A stretch of DNA of 64,000 nucleotides from Sphingobacterium mizutaii (GTDB lineage Bacteria; Bacteroidota; Bacteroidia; Sphingobacteriales; Sphingobacteriaceae): NCBI RefSeq assembly GCF_900187125.1, contig NZ_LT906468.1:2356001-2420000 (forward strand). Reading direction: 5' to 3'. The notes under the pieces were generated by a model. It saw nothing but the letters and a program-made list of their open reading frames with translations. It made no database searches and was not told where the DNA came from. Positions 1 to 9,044 of the stretch are shown here, in pieces (positions within the stretch are counted from its first letter, which is position 1; each line of letters starts with the position of its first letter). Made by a program: the position numbers and the translations under genes.

Positions 1-1062
1 TTCTTGTTGGCTTAAACAATGAAAACTCCCCAATCCCCAAATAATATCAACCGAGTCGATACCGATTACTTTTCTATCTGGGAAGACACTTTGGATAATC
101 TCCAAAGCTTTACTGTCGTTTTTATCATTAAAAACAGGAACAATAACTACTTTGTTTGCAATATAGAAATTCGCGTAAGATGCTGGTAGTCTTTGATCAT
201 CATATTCTACCGGCCTTGGCATTGGTAATTCAATAACATTTAAGGAGCGACCATCCAAAAGCTTCATTGCTTTTAAGTTTTCTAGGTTCTCCTGTAATAG
301 TTCGTAATTATCATCAGCTTTATCTTCTTCTACAACGGTAAGTACGGTGTCTTCGGAAACAAATCTGGTAATATCATCAATATGCCCATCGGTATCATCG
401 CCAACAATTCCATCACCTAACCAAAGGACTTGGTCTTGACCATAATAATCCTTTAAGTAAGTTTCGATCTGTTCCTTGTTTAGATGCGGGTTTCTGTTTT
501 CATTCAATAAACAAGCAGAAGTAGTTAGGATAGTCCCTTTACCATTAAATTCTACAGATCCACCTTCCATGACGATTGGAGGTGTAAAAAGTTTCAGGTT
601 AAATTCCTTTGCGATTCTCGTTGGAACTACATCATCAAGGTCAAAGGGAGGGTATTTACCACCCCAAGCATTGTATCCCCAGTCTACAACTGCTTTCTCG
701 CCAGTTGCACGATTGATTACAAAAGCAGGACCGTGATCACGGCACCAAGCATCGTTAGTAGGGTTCAAATAGAAACTAATGTTTTCCATTTTAGCTCCTG
801 ATTTTTCAATATGCGAAAGAGCAAAAGCTTTCATTTCCTCATCAGCAACATTGATACGAACCAGTTGATCTTCAGCAACCAGTTTAATGAATTGGGAGTA
901 AGGTTCGTAAATAGTTTCGATTTTTCCTGGCCAAGATTCTTCTTTGTGGGGCCAGCTTAACCAAAGTGCGTCTTGCTTTTCCCATTCAGCTGGAAAAACA
1001 AAACCTTGTGCTTTGGGGGTATCTTGATATTGGTATAAATCTGAATTGATATGCGCTGTCAT
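1..1062 (-). CDS. aguA: Agmatine deiminase, 3' end cut by window edge
   Basis: Hydrolyses agmatine to N-carbamoylputrescine and ammonia in the cytoplasm (peptidyl-arginine-deiminase family, PF04371). 354 codons are visible, close to the usual family length, so only a few C-terminal residues are missing. Seen: WCRDHGP at residues 106-112, MEGGSVEFNGKGTIL in the middle, GDDTDGHIDD, and the catalytic cysteine at about residue 349 in HCLSQQ, right at the window edge. The start is the ATG at 1060-1062. The next gene on the same strand is the following enzyme of the pathway, with a hairpin in the 73-bp gap. Call is firm. Confidence 0.95.
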   Translation of the reverse strand, partial: MTAHINSDLYQYQDTPKAQGFVFPAEWEKQDALWLSWPHKEESWPGKIETIYEPYSQFIKLVAEDQLVRINVADEEMKAFALSHIEKSGAKMENISFYLNPTNDAWCRDHGPAFVINRATGEKAVVDWGYNAWGGKYPPFDLDDVVPTRIAKEFNLKLFTPPIVMEGGSVEFNGKGTILTTSACLLNENRNPHLNKEQIETYLKDYYGQDQVLWLGDGIVGDDTDGHIDDITRFVSEDTVLTVVEEDKADDNYELLQENLENLKAMKLLDGRSLNVIELPMPRPVEYDDQRLPASYANFYIANKVVIVPVFNDKNDSKALEIIQSVFPDRKVIGIDSVDIIWGLGSFHCLSQQE

Positions 1063-1077
1063 ATTAAATTAGCGTAA

Positions 1078-1112
1078 AAAAACTATGTTCTGCAGGACAA
1101 AACATAGTTTTT
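1078..1112 (-). terminator. Hairpin between aguB and aguA
   Basis: Twelve-base arms 1078-1089 and 1101-1112 pair perfectly around an 11-base loop. On the minus strand the structure lies just after the aguB stop and its distal arm is U-rich, so it may partly terminate or attenuate transcription from aguB into aguA. It is also 16 bases upstream of the aguA start codon. Confidence 0.55.
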
Positions 1113-1135
1113 AATATATTTTAAATTAAAGGTTA

Positions 1136-2011
1136 TTAATCTTCGTCAATGAACCTTTTTGTAATCGGGCTATAGGTCTCAATACGTCTATCACGTAAGA
1201 AAGGCCAGTGTTTACGGAAGTAGTCGGATTGATTTAGATCGATTTCCACGACTTCAACTTCTTCTTTATCATGGGAGGCCAGGTACAATAATTTACCTTG
1301 TGCATTGGTAGCAAAACTACCGCCCCAGAATTTCATGGCTCCATCTTGTTCAAATCCAACACGGTTTACAGATACCACCGGAACTCCGTTCGCAACGGCG
1401 TGAGAACGTTGGATAGTCTGCCAAGCGTTATATTGGTCTTGGTTGGTTTCTTCATCTTGGTCAGTCGCCCAGCCAATAGCAGTAGGGTAGAACATGATTT
1501 CAGCTCCCATAAGCGCAGTAATCCTGGAAGCTTCTGGGTACCATTGATCCCAACAGATCAATACGCCAATTTTACCAAATTTTGTGCTGAATACTTTGTA
1601 ACCTAAGTCACCTGGAGTGAAATAGAATTTTTCGTAGAATGCTGGATCATCAGGGATATGCATCTTACGGTATTTACCAAGGTAAGAACCGTCTGCATCT
1701 AGGATAGCGGTGGTATTGTGATATAATCCTTGTGCTCTTTTTTCGAAAAGCGAAGCAATGATCACTACGCCTAACTCTTTAGCCACAGCAGAAAGGGCAT
1801 CTGTAGAAGGTCCAGGGATTGCTTCTGCTAAATCAAAATTATCGTAGTCTTCTACATCGCAGAAATACAAAGAGGTAAATAACTCTTGCAAACATACAAT
1901 TTGTGCACCTTTAGCAGCAGCTTCACGAACTTTCTCAATAGCTTTGTTTAGGTTCGTTTGTTTGTCTTTTACACAAGACATTTGAACCAAACCAACTTTT
2001 ACTTTACTCAT
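1136..2011 (-). CDS. aguB: N-carbamoylputrescine amidase
   Basis: Nitrilase-superfamily amidase that converts N-carbamoylputrescine to putrescine, CO2 and ammonia. At 291 residues it has the family length. The catalytic triad is visible: Glu43 in LQELF, Lys116 in KYRKMHIPDD and Cys153 in LICWDQWYPE. It lies directly upstream of agmatine deiminase on the same strand, so the pair makes putrescine from agmatine, which supports this substrate over other nitrilase-family substrates. It is divergent from the polymerase IV gene with about 110 bp between the start codons. Confidence 0.94.
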   Translation of the reverse strand: MSKVKVGLVQMSCVKDKQTNLNKAIEKVREAAAKGAQIVCLQELFTSLYFCDVEDYDNFDLAEAIPGPSTDALSAVAKELGVVIIASLFEKRAQGLYHNTTAILDADGSYLGKYRKMHIPDDPAFYEKFYFTPGDLGYKVFSTKFGKIGVLICWDQWYPEASRITALMGAEIMFYPTAIGWATDQDEETNQDQYNAWQTIQRSHAVANGVPVVSVNRVGFEQDGAMKFWGGSFATNAQGKLLYLASHDKEEVEVVEIDLNQSDYFRKHWPFLRDRRIETYSPITKRFIDED

Positions 2012-2120
2012 TTTTTAATAATATATTGGACTTAGCGCAAAGATACTATAATTTCATGGCTTAAAGTCAAATTTGGGCAATGGATATGTAGTATTAATAC
2101 CATTTTTTTACTTTTGGATA

Positions 2121-3188
2121 ATGCGAAAGATCATTCATATCGACATGGATGCATTCTATGCTTCTGTAGAACAGCGAGATTTTCCTGAATTCAGGGGGAA
2201 GGCCTTGGCCGTGGGTGGTTCACCTGATGGCAGGGGCGTTGTGGCTACGGCAAGCTATGAAGCCAGGAAATTTGGTGTTAAATCGGCTATGTCATCGCGG
2301 ATGGCCTTGAAATTATGCCCGCATTTACTGTTTACTTACCCAAGATTTGATGTATACAAGGAAGTATCCAATCATATTCGTTCTATTTTCAGTCGCTACA
2401 CGGATTTGATCGAGCCCTTGTCTTTGGATGAAGCCTATTTAGATGTAACGGAAGATAAGCTTGGGATCGGGTCGGCCATTGAGATTGCCAAACAGATCAA
2501 AGAGGCAATTTCCGAAGAACTGAATTTGACAGCCTCTGCCGGAGTTTCAGTCAATAAGTTTGTCGCTAAAATTGCTTCAGACTTTCAAAAACCTGATGGA
2601 TTGACTTTTATTGGTCCATCCAAGATTGTCTCCTTCTTGGAAAAGCTGCCTATTGAAAAGTTCTTTGGAGTCGGTAAAGTCACGGCAAAAAAGATGAACC
2701 AAATGGGGATTTTCAATGGTCAGGACTTAAAAAGGTTTTCGGAAATCGAAATGATCCAGCATTTTGGGAAGTCGGGGAAATTCTTTTATCAAATTGTTCG
2801 TGGCGAGGATAATCGACCTGTGAAACCCAATAGGATCAGTAAGTCGATTGGTGTGGAGGATACTTTTGAAACGGATCTAAGGGAAAGGGAGGATATGGTG
2901 GAAGAAATAAAAAGGATATCTAGCAAGCTATATAAACGTCTCAAGAAAGCGGAAAAGTTTGGAAAGACCATTACCTTAAAGGTTAAGTTCGGAGACTTTA
3001 CGCAAATCACCAGAAGCCGTACTTTCTTTACAGCGATGGAGGAATTGGAGGAAATTGAAAATCAAGCTTTGGATCTACTGGACAAGCTGGACCTGCAAGA
3101 AAGTAGGGTCAGGTTATTGGGCGTTACGATTTCTAATTTCCATGATCAGGATGCTGTGGAAGAGGGATACCAATTGACGCTATTCTAA
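2121..3188 (+). CDS. dinB: DNA polymerase IV (Y family)
   Basis: Translesion DNA polymerase. The start is placed at the ATG at 2121 because the protein then begins MRKIIHIDMDAFYASVE, the canonical family N-terminus; the open frame extends 16 codons upstream but those residues look non-coding. The metal ligands are Asp8 (IDMD), Asp103 and Glu104 (SLDEAYLD). A helix-hairpin-helix-like thumb segment (FFGVGKVTAKKM) and a C-terminal little-finger region follow. Length 355 residues. The C-terminus QLTLF resembles a sliding-clamp-binding peptide. The 3' end overlaps the convergent exonuclease gene by 9 bp. Confidence 0.94.
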   Translation: MRKIIHIDMDAFYASVEQRDFPEFRGKALAVGGSPDGRGVVATASYEARKFGVKSAMSSRMALKLCPHLLFTYPRFDVYKEVSNHIRSIFSRYTDLIEPLSLDEAYLDVTEDKLGIGSAIEIAKQIKEAISEELNLTASAGVSVNKFVAKIASDFQKPDGLTFIGPSKIVSFLEKLPIEKFFGVGKVTAKKMNQMGIFNGQDLKRFSEIEMIQHFGKSGKFFYQIVRGEDNRPVKPNRISKSIGVEDTFETDLREREDMVEEIKRISSKLYKRLKKAEKFGKTITLKVKFGDFTQITRSRTFFTAMEELEEIENQALDLLDKLDLQESRVRLLGVTISNFHDQDAVEEGYQLTLF

Positions 3189-4568
3189 AGGAACGCCTTT
3201 TAATTGCAAGACTTTATTGGGGTATAAGGCCGCATAGCTTTCCGCCAGGTGGTTCATGTAAAAATTGTTGATCACCAAATCATCTTGGCTGACAATGTTC
3301 TCAATATCCAAGTTTTCGTCTTCATTTTCTACAAATCCAATGGCATGGACCTTATTGTCCTTATAATAGATGTAGCTCTTCTCATTCAGATTCCTGCCTT
3401 TATCCAAAATCACAAAACTACGCTTCTGATCGGTTAAGGATTCGATGGCTTGGGTGACCTTGAGATTGTAATCCTCTATCTCCGGGAAGTTTTTTTGAGC
3501 TACTATTTCCTTGATTTCTTTGGGGGCGTTAGGATTTGAAAAAAATGAACATAAACGCAAGTCTAATTCAAATTCCTGAACCAAGCGGAGCAGTAGCTGT
3601 GTGGATTCATGGACGCTATTGAAATAGTAAATGGGTTTTACGTTTTTACGGACTTGGCAAATGGAAAGCCGGATATAGCCATTTTGATCTTCGTAATCTA
3701 AAAGACCATACTTGGGTTCAAATTTCTTTAAAGCCCGATTGTAGATGGGCCAGTTCTTCTTGATCAAGTGGCATTCCAATAGGAAAGCCATCAATTCGGT
3801 ACCGGTTTCTTGGAATTCGATGTGGCAGATTTCATTGATAAAGCTTTGTCTTCTTTGACCTGTATTATTGCCTGTAAAGTGGGAAATCACCCTTTTCTTA
3901 ATATTGTTTGCTTTACCGACATAGATGATCTTGGAACTGGAATTCTTGAAAATATATACTCCAGTACTCATGGGTAGGTTATTGACCAAGTCGGAGGAAA
4001 TATGGGTAGGGATGCGTTGTTCCTTTGCCTTATGCTTGATGGAATTTTCAATTATTTGATTTGCATCGGCTACTTTCAATTTCTGAAATAAGGTCACCGT
4101 AGCTTCTGCATCGCCTTTGGCGCGGTGTCTATCCTGAATATCAATACCCAAAGATTGACATAAACGCCCTAGGCTATAAGAATTGAGATTTGGGAATATT
4201 TTCTTGGAAAGTCGAACTGTACATAACCTTGAAGCTTTCCAATCGTAGCCTGAACTTTTTAATGATGATTGGATGAAGGAATAATCAAAATGTACGTTAT
4301 GGGCAACAAATATCTTATTGTCCAATAGATTATAGATCTTCTCGGCTACATCAGCGAAAACAGGGGAGTCCTTGACCATTTCATCCGTGATTCCTGTCAG
4401 GGCTTGGATATGGAAAGGAATGGGCTGTTCCGGATTGATTAAGGTGCTATACTCGTTAATAACTCGATCACCATCGAAAATAAAAATAGCAATCTCCGTA
4501 ATTTGGCTGGCAGAGGCATAGCCACCAGTGGTCTCGATATCGACTATAGCAAAGTGTGAGGACTCCAT
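3180..4568 (-). CDS. DEDDh exonuclease fused to GIY-YIG nuclease
   Basis: Two nuclease domains in one 462-residue chain. Residues about 5-170 form a DnaQ-type 3'-5' exonuclease: Asp10 and Glu12 in IVDIETTG, HNVHFDYSF, and HRAKGDAEAT with the DEDDh histidine. Residues about 200-290 form a UvrC-like GIY-YIG endonuclease: GVYIF, IIYVGKANNIKKRV and a downstream glutamate in AFLLECHLI. The remaining C-terminal ~170 residues are not recognised. Such fusions are known in Bacteroidota and Actinobacteria and are thought to act in DNA repair (Cho/UvrC-like), which fits the convergent translesion polymerase. No UvrC UvrB-binding or HhH segment is seen, so it is not UvrC. Confidence 0.88.
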   Translation of the reverse strand: MESSHFAIVDIETTGGYASASQITEIAIFIFDGDRVINEYSTLINPEQPIPFHIQALTGITDEMVKDSPVFADVAEKIYNLLDNKIFVAHNVHFDYSFIQSSLKSSGYDWKASRLCTVRLSKKIFPNLNSYSLGRLCQSLGIDIQDRHRAKGDAEATVTLFQKLKVADANQIIENSIKHKAKEQRIPTHISSDLVNNLPMSTGVYIFKNSSSKIIYVGKANNIKKRVISHFTGNNTGQRRQSFINEICHIEFQETGTELMAFLLECHLIKKNWPIYNRALKKFEPKYGLLDYEDQNGYIRLSICQVRKNVKPIYYFNSVHESTQLLLRLVQEFELDLRLCSFFSNPNAPKEIKEIVAQKNFPEIEDYNLKVTQAIESLTDQKRSFVILDKGRNLNEKSYIYYKDNKVHAIGFVENEDENLDIENIVSQDDLVINNFYMNHLAESYAALYPNKVLQLKGVPLE

Positions 4569-4574
4569 TAAACA

Positions 4575-4621
4575 AAAATAATACTAATAATTTTAATTAC
4601 TAAAATTATTAGTATTATTTT
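4575..4621 (-). terminator. Long AT-only palindrome after asnA
   Basis: Arms 4575-4595 and 4601-4621 are perfect 21-base inverted repeats around a 5-base loop and contain a single G:C pair. On the minus strand it lies 16 bp after the asnA stop and 6 bp before the exonuclease start codon, with a T-rich tail. Terminator is the plainest reading; because it sits in the ribosome-binding region of the next gene it could also affect that gene's translation. Confidence 0.6.
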
Positions 4622-4637
4622 GGAAGTTATTTATGGA

Positions 4638-5642
4638 TTATAGTAATTCGACTCCTTGATCTAGGAGCTCTTCTTTTTTCTTAGGATCCCAAATACTTAC
4701 TTGAACCTCGCCAATATGTTTTAATTTCAACATAAACATGCAGATTCTGGATTGACCGATACCACCACCAATTGATTCTGGCAATAGATCATTCAATAAC
4801 ATTTGGTGGAAAGTAAGTTTTTGACGGTCTAGGCTATTTCTGATTTCCAATTGGGTCATCAATGCTTTTTTATCAACACGGATTCCCATGGATGATAGTT
4901 CAAAGGCAGAGCCAAGAATTGGGTTCCAGACCAAAATATCACCGTTTAACCCTCTAAATCCAAGGCTATTGTCGGTACTCCAATCATCGTAATCAGCTGC
5001 ACGGCCATCATGTGCAAGGCCGTTGGACAATTCGCCACCGATACCATAAAGGAATACAGCTCCGAACTCTTTAGAGATTGCGTTTTCACGCTCTTTAGGA
5101 GATAGGTGAGGATAAGCCAACAGTAATTCTTCAGATGAAATGAACTTGATTTCTTTTGGAAGGATAGTCTCTACATGTGGGTATTTTTCGGCAACTGCTT
5201 GTTCGGTGGAATAGATAACGTCATAGATCTTTTCTACAGTATCTTTTAAGAAATCTAGATTACGGTCATCATAGCGGATGCATTTTTCCCAGTCCCACTG
5301 ATCCACATATATAGAGTGAATTGGAGAATAATCTTCATCAGGGCGCAAAGCTCTCATGTCGGTCAGGATACCTTCTCCAGGTTCCATTTCCAATTCTTTT
5401 AATCTGATTCTTTTCCATTTTGCCAAAGAATGCACCACTACGGCTCTTTGGTCTGATAATGACTTGATTGGGAAAGAAACCGGTCTTTCGATACCATTTA
5501 AATCATCATTAATTCCTGTTCCATCCAAAACCACTATTGGTGAAGAAACTGGTGTAAGGTTTAAAATTTCCTTCAATCGAGATGCAAATGTTTCTTTAAC
5601 AAACGTGATCGCTTGCTCTCTTTTTAAAATATGACGTCCCAT
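4638..5642 (-). CDS. asnA: Aspartate--ammonia ligase (asparagine synthetase A)
   Basis: Makes asparagine from aspartate, ammonia and ATP; class II aminoacyl-tRNA-synthetase-like fold (PF03590). The 334-residue length matches AsnA. Family-like segments are visible: PVVSS-type TPVSSPIVVLDG near the N-terminus, PVSFPIKSL, SIYVDQWDWEK, LFYGIGGEL-like FLYGIGGELSN and the C-terminal ESIGGGIGQSR. The start ATG at 5640-5642 gives MGRHILKREQAI, typical of the family. A 21-bp palindrome follows the stop codon. Ammonia-dependent type, not the glutamine-dependent AsnB. Confidence 0.93.
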   Translation of the reverse strand: MGRHILKREQAITFVKETFASRLKEILNLTPVSSPIVVLDGTGINDDLNGIERPVSFPIKSLSDQRAVVVHSLAKWKRIRLKELEMEPGEGILTDMRALRPDEDYSPIHSIYVDQWDWEKCIRYDDRNLDFLKDTVEKIYDVIYSTEQAVAEKYPHVETILPKEIKFISSEELLLAYPHLSPKERENAISKEFGAVFLYGIGGELSNGLAHDGRAADYDDWSTDNSLGFRGLNGDILVWNPILGSAFELSSMGIRVDKKALMTQLEIRNSLDRQKLTFHQMLLNDLLPESIGGGIGQSRICMFMLKLKHIGEVQVSIWDPKKKEELLDQGVELL

Positions 5643-5785
5643 TAAAATTTTTACAATATAAACATAGCTTAGTATGACATTTGTCTACTAATTTTCATAA
5701 TCGAAACAAAAATAGCAAAATGTTAATGATTTGCAGATTTTATTGAAAAAATAACTACAATATATTGGGTATCTGATGAATTTAT

Positions 5786-7066
5786 TTAAAGCTTTTGTTC
5801 TAAAGCTTTCAAAATCGCACTTGCTTTGGTATAACATTCGGCGAATTCATAGGCTGCATTGGCATCTACCGTGATGGCACTGCCCGTATGAAATGATAGG
5901 TATTTTTGGGTTTTATTGAAGAGAATGGTGCGGATGACCACATTAAAATCAAAATCACCATCTGCTGAAAAATAACCAATGGCTCCGGAATAGACAGCAC
6001 GACGCGAAGTTTCATATCTGTCGCATAATTTCATGGCTGAAATCTTGGGTGCACCGGTCATTGATCCAGCCGGGAAAGTATTGCGGATTACTTGGGTGTC
6101 ACTGAGTTTTTCATCCATTTGACAAGAGACCGTGGAAATCATCTGGTGGACATGTTCGAAAGTATAGATTCCGAGTTTTTCCGTCACTTCAACGGTTCCA
6201 GGAATGGCACTTCGGGTCAGATCATTGCGGACTAAATCCACAATCATTACATTCTCTGCAATTTCTTTGGGGTTGTTTGCTAAGTTGTTCCTTAGTTCTT
6301 CATCTTCTTGGGGATCCTTTCCTCTTGCTGCTGTACCTTTTATTGGTTGAGAAACCAAAGTTTTACCTCTTTTGGCAAGAAAACGCTCGGGAGATGCACT
6401 GATAACAAACTTATCCCTGATTTTCAAAAAGGATGAAAATGGAGTAGGAGAAAGGCTATTCAGTCGGAGGTACAACGCTTCCGGATTATCGATCTCTGTT
6501 CCTTCTGCATAGAATTCTTGGCAAAGATTGGCTTCATAGATATCCCCCTGATAAATATGCTTTTGGATATTATTGAATGCATCAAAGTAAGTCTCTTGAT
6601 TCATTCTAGCCTGTATCTTTCCTTTAAATTGGTAGTCTAGATCCAAATTCTGGGAACTGCTGATTTCTTCAAATATCCTTTGAGGATTTTCGGATGTAAT
6701 GGTAATAGAACCTGACTGGAATTCGATCAGGACTTGTGGGATGAAGAAATAAGCATCGGGAAACCCTAATGGATTAGGATGGTTTGTTTGAAGGTCTTCG
6801 ATCTCATTCTTGAGATCATAACTAAGAAATCCCGGTATCAAAGTGTTTGGATACCGGGATTTAAATTTTTCTAGATCGGTAAAAACTGATCCAACATTGG
6901 CTGAGAATGTATCTTTAGCACCGATGGCCAATAGATTCCCAATTTTAGAATATTGATTTTGAAAGCCATTCGATTGAAAAAGACATACCGTATCAAATCC
7001 TTTAGACCATTGAAGTGCCTGAAGTAAAAATGCAGAAGAGTCCGTTTCAAAAATGGCTTTTGCCAT
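5786..7066 (-). CDS. pabB: Aminodeoxychorismate synthase component I
   Basis: Chorismate-binding enzyme making 4-amino-4-deoxychorismate for folate synthesis. The 426-residue chain has an Anth_synt_I_N-like N-terminal half and a chorismate-binding C-terminal half. The choice of PabB over anthranilate synthase (TrpE) or isochorismate synthase rests on SQPIKGT at 239-245: the lysine (243) is characteristic of PabB, where TrpE usually has PIAGT. Other motifs: IVDLVRNDL, FPAGSMTGAPK. Only 5 bp separate it from the purA start region, so it is likely co-transcribed downstream of purA. No glutaminase partner (PabA) lies next to it. Confidence 0.88.
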   Translation of the reverse strand: MAKAIFETDSSAFLLQALQWSKGFDTVCLFQSNGFQNQYSKIGNLLAIGAKDTFSANVGSVFTDLEKFKSRYPNTLIPGFLSYDLKNEIEDLQTNHPNPLGFPDAYFFIPQVLIEFQSGSITITSENPQRIFEEISSSQNLDLDYQFKGKIQARMNQETYFDAFNNIQKHIYQGDIYEANLCQEFYAEGTEIDNPEALYLRLNSLSPTPFSSFLKIRDKFVISASPERFLAKRGKTLVSQPIKGTAARGKDPQEDEELRNNLANNPKEIAENVMIVDLVRNDLTRSAIPGTVEVTEKLGIYTFEHVHQMISTVSCQMDEKLSDTQVIRNTFPAGSMTGAPKISAMKLCDRYETSRRAVYSGAIGYFSADGDFDFNVVIRTILFNKTQKYLSFHTGSAITVDANAAYEFAECYTKASAILKALEQKL

Positions 7067-7071
7067 GTTTC

Positions 7072-8343
7072 TTATAAAACAATAGTTTGAGTACGATCTG
7101 GACCTACTGACAAATACTTAATTGGCACATTCAATTCTTTTTCTAAGAATGCAATGTAATTGTTCAATGCCGCTGGGATTTCGTCCTTACTACGGATACC
7201 AGTTAAATCTGTATTCCATCCTTCAATTTCTTTCAGGATTGGCTCAGGTTGGTGCGTAATGATTTCATACGGCATGTAATCGATCGTTTCGCCTTGGTAT
7301 TTATAGTGTGTACACACGTAGATCTTATCAAAGGTATCCAATACGTCTGCTTTCATCATGATCAATTCAGTAACCCCGTTGATCATAATTGCGTATTTCA
7401 ATGCAGGAAGGTCAATCCATCCAGTACGGCGAGCTCTACCAGTAGTAGCGCCAAACTCATGACCTAATTGACGTAATTGCTCACCAGTTTCATTATCAAG
7501 TTCTGTAGGGAAAGGTCCGCCACCCACGCGAGTTGCATAAGCTTTGAAAATTCCGTAAACCTGACCAATTCTATTAGGCGCAATACCTAAACCGGTACAA
7601 GCACCAGCAGTAGTAGTATTTGAAGAAGTCACGAAAGGATAAGACCCGAAGTCAACATCCAATAGCGTTCCTTGTGCACCTTCAGCTAAAACACGTTTAC
7701 CGTCCTTTAAATATTGGTTTACAAGGTGTTCAGAATCTACATGAGGAATTGATTTCAAGAATTCAATAGCATCCATGAACGCTTTTTCTTTTTCAGAAAA
7801 ATCAGGGATCTCACCATAGTGAGCCAACATGGAAAGGTGCTTTTGTTTAAGTTTTTCGTAACGTGCCATAAAGTCTGGAAGGGTTGTATCCCCAACTCTC
7901 AATCCGTTACGGCCAGTTTTGTCCATGTAAGTTGGACCGATACCTTTAAGCGTAGAACCAATTTTACCGGCTCCCATATTTGATTCAGATGCAGCATCCA
8001 ATAGTTGATGGGTAGGTAATATTAAGTGAGCTTTACGCGCAATTACCAAGTTTCCTTTACCTACTGGATCAAATCCAGCAGCTTTAAGGTTGTCCAATTC
8101 TCTTTTTAGGATGATAGGGTCGATTACAACTCCGTTACCGATTAGGTTTAGGGTTCCTTCATTGAAGATTCCAGAAGGAATAGTGTTCAATACAAATTTC
8201 TTGTTGTCAAACTCTAAAGTGTGTCCCGCGTTTGGTCCGCCTTGGAAGCGAGCGATCAAATCATATTTTGGACAAAAAACATCAACGATTTTTCCTTTTC
8301 CCTCGTCTCCCCACTGCAATCCCAATAGCACATCAACTTGCAT
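7072..8343 (-). CDS. purA: Adenylosuccinate synthetase
   Basis: First committed step from IMP to AMP: IMP + aspartate + GTP to adenylosuccinate. The 423-residue length is normal. Seen: GLQWGDEGKGKIVD at the N-terminus (catalytic Asp, P-loop-like), QGGPNAGHT, GNGVVIDP, GPTYMDKTGRNGLR, EGAQGTLLDVDFGSYPFVT and TTTGRARRTGW near residue 300. Start ATG at 8341-8343. pabB follows almost immediately on the same strand. A terminator hairpin separates it from the upstream Fur-family gene, so purA probably has its own promoter in 8344-8400. Confidence 0.97.
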   Translation of the reverse strand: MQVDVLLGLQWGDEGKGKIVDVFCPKYDLIARFQGGPNAGHTLEFDNKKFVLNTIPSGIFNEGTLNLIGNGVVIDPIILKRELDNLKAAGFDPVGKGNLVIARKAHLILPTHQLLDAASESNMGAGKIGSTLKGIGPTYMDKTGRNGLRVGDTTLPDFMARYEKLKQKHLSMLAHYGEIPDFSEKEKAFMDAIEFLKSIPHVDSEHLVNQYLKDGKRVLAEGAQGTLLDVDFGSYPFVTSSNTTTAGACTGLGIAPNRIGQVYGIFKAYATRVGGGPFPTELDNETGEQLRQLGHEFGATTGRARRTGWIDLPALKYAIMINGVTELIMMKADVLDTFDKIYVCTHYKYQGETIDYMPYEIITHQPEPILKEIEGWNTDLTGIRSKDEIPAALNNYIAFLEKELNVPIKYLSVGPDRTQTIVL

Positions 8344-8402
8344 AGTATTACTTGAAATTTATTAGTTAAAATTTATTTTGTTTGTTCACGAATCAAAAAA
8401 AA

Positions 8403-8436
8403 TTCGGAAAAAGGTTGTAAGGTGCCTTTTTCCGAA
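8403..8436 (-). terminator. Rho-independent terminator after fur-family gene
   Basis: Perfect 12-base arms 8403-8414 and 8425-8436 with a 10-base loop. On the minus strand the hairpin is followed by a run of eight U (complement of 8395-8402). It ends transcription of the regulator gene before purA. Confidence 0.88.
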
Positions 8437-8468
8437 CAAAGGTATATATTAATTCCTCGAATGTTAAA

Positions 8469-8963
8469 TTAATTTGAAATTACTGCTTCTTTTACTGGAG
8501 CTTCTTGGTTAAGCTTACTTTTTCTGCAGTCTGCACAGATTCCATACAGGTTTAGGGAATGGTGCTTGATATCAAAATTCAATAAATCACCAATCATCGA
8601 TTGGATCTGGTAGACCCTTGGGTCACAAAATTCCACTACTTTATTGCACTCAATGCAGATTACGTGGTCATGTTGTTTGTAACCATAGGATTTTTCGAAT
8701 TGAGCCATGTTGCGGCCAAACTGATGTTTGGTCACCAAATCACATGATACCAATAATTCTAAGGTATTATATACCGTCGCTCTACTTACACGGTATTTTT
8801 TGTTTTTCATGTGGATATAAAGAGACTCTACATCGAAATGGTCTGATCTCGAGTAGATTTCTTCTAAGATTGCATAACGCTCAGGTGTTTTTCTGAGATT
8901 TTTGTTTTCTAAATAGGCTTCAAAAATCTTCTTTACGGTTTCGTAATTTTCCCCTTGTTTCAT
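8469..8963 (-). CDS. Fur-family transcriptional regulator
   Basis: Metal- or peroxide-responsive repressor, 164 residues. The N-terminal winged helix contains [21 protein letters not shown] and [14 protein letters not shown]. The dimerisation/metal domain has [18 protein letters not shown] and a second cysteine pair in YGICADC, giving the structural Cys4 zinc site of many Fur/PerR proteins. Which metal or signal it senses (iron, zinc, peroxide) cannot be read from sequence. The gene has its own terminator and sits between the Rel/SpoT gene and purA on the same strand. Confidence 0.9.
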   Translation of the reverse strand: MKQGENYETVKKIFEAYLENKNLRKTPERYAILEEIYSRSDHFDVESLYIHMKNKKYRVSRATVYNTLELLVSCDLVTKHQFGRNMAQFEKSYGYKQHDHVICIECNKVVEFCDPRVYQIQSMIGDLLNFDIKHHSLNLYGICADCRKSKLNQEAPVKEAVISN

Positions 8964-9044
8964 AAGGTATTTCCTTTATAAGTTCCAAATTTACCAAAAT
9001 AGGATGGTAATGTCCATGTGAAAATGTCAAGACGTTGTAAGTCT

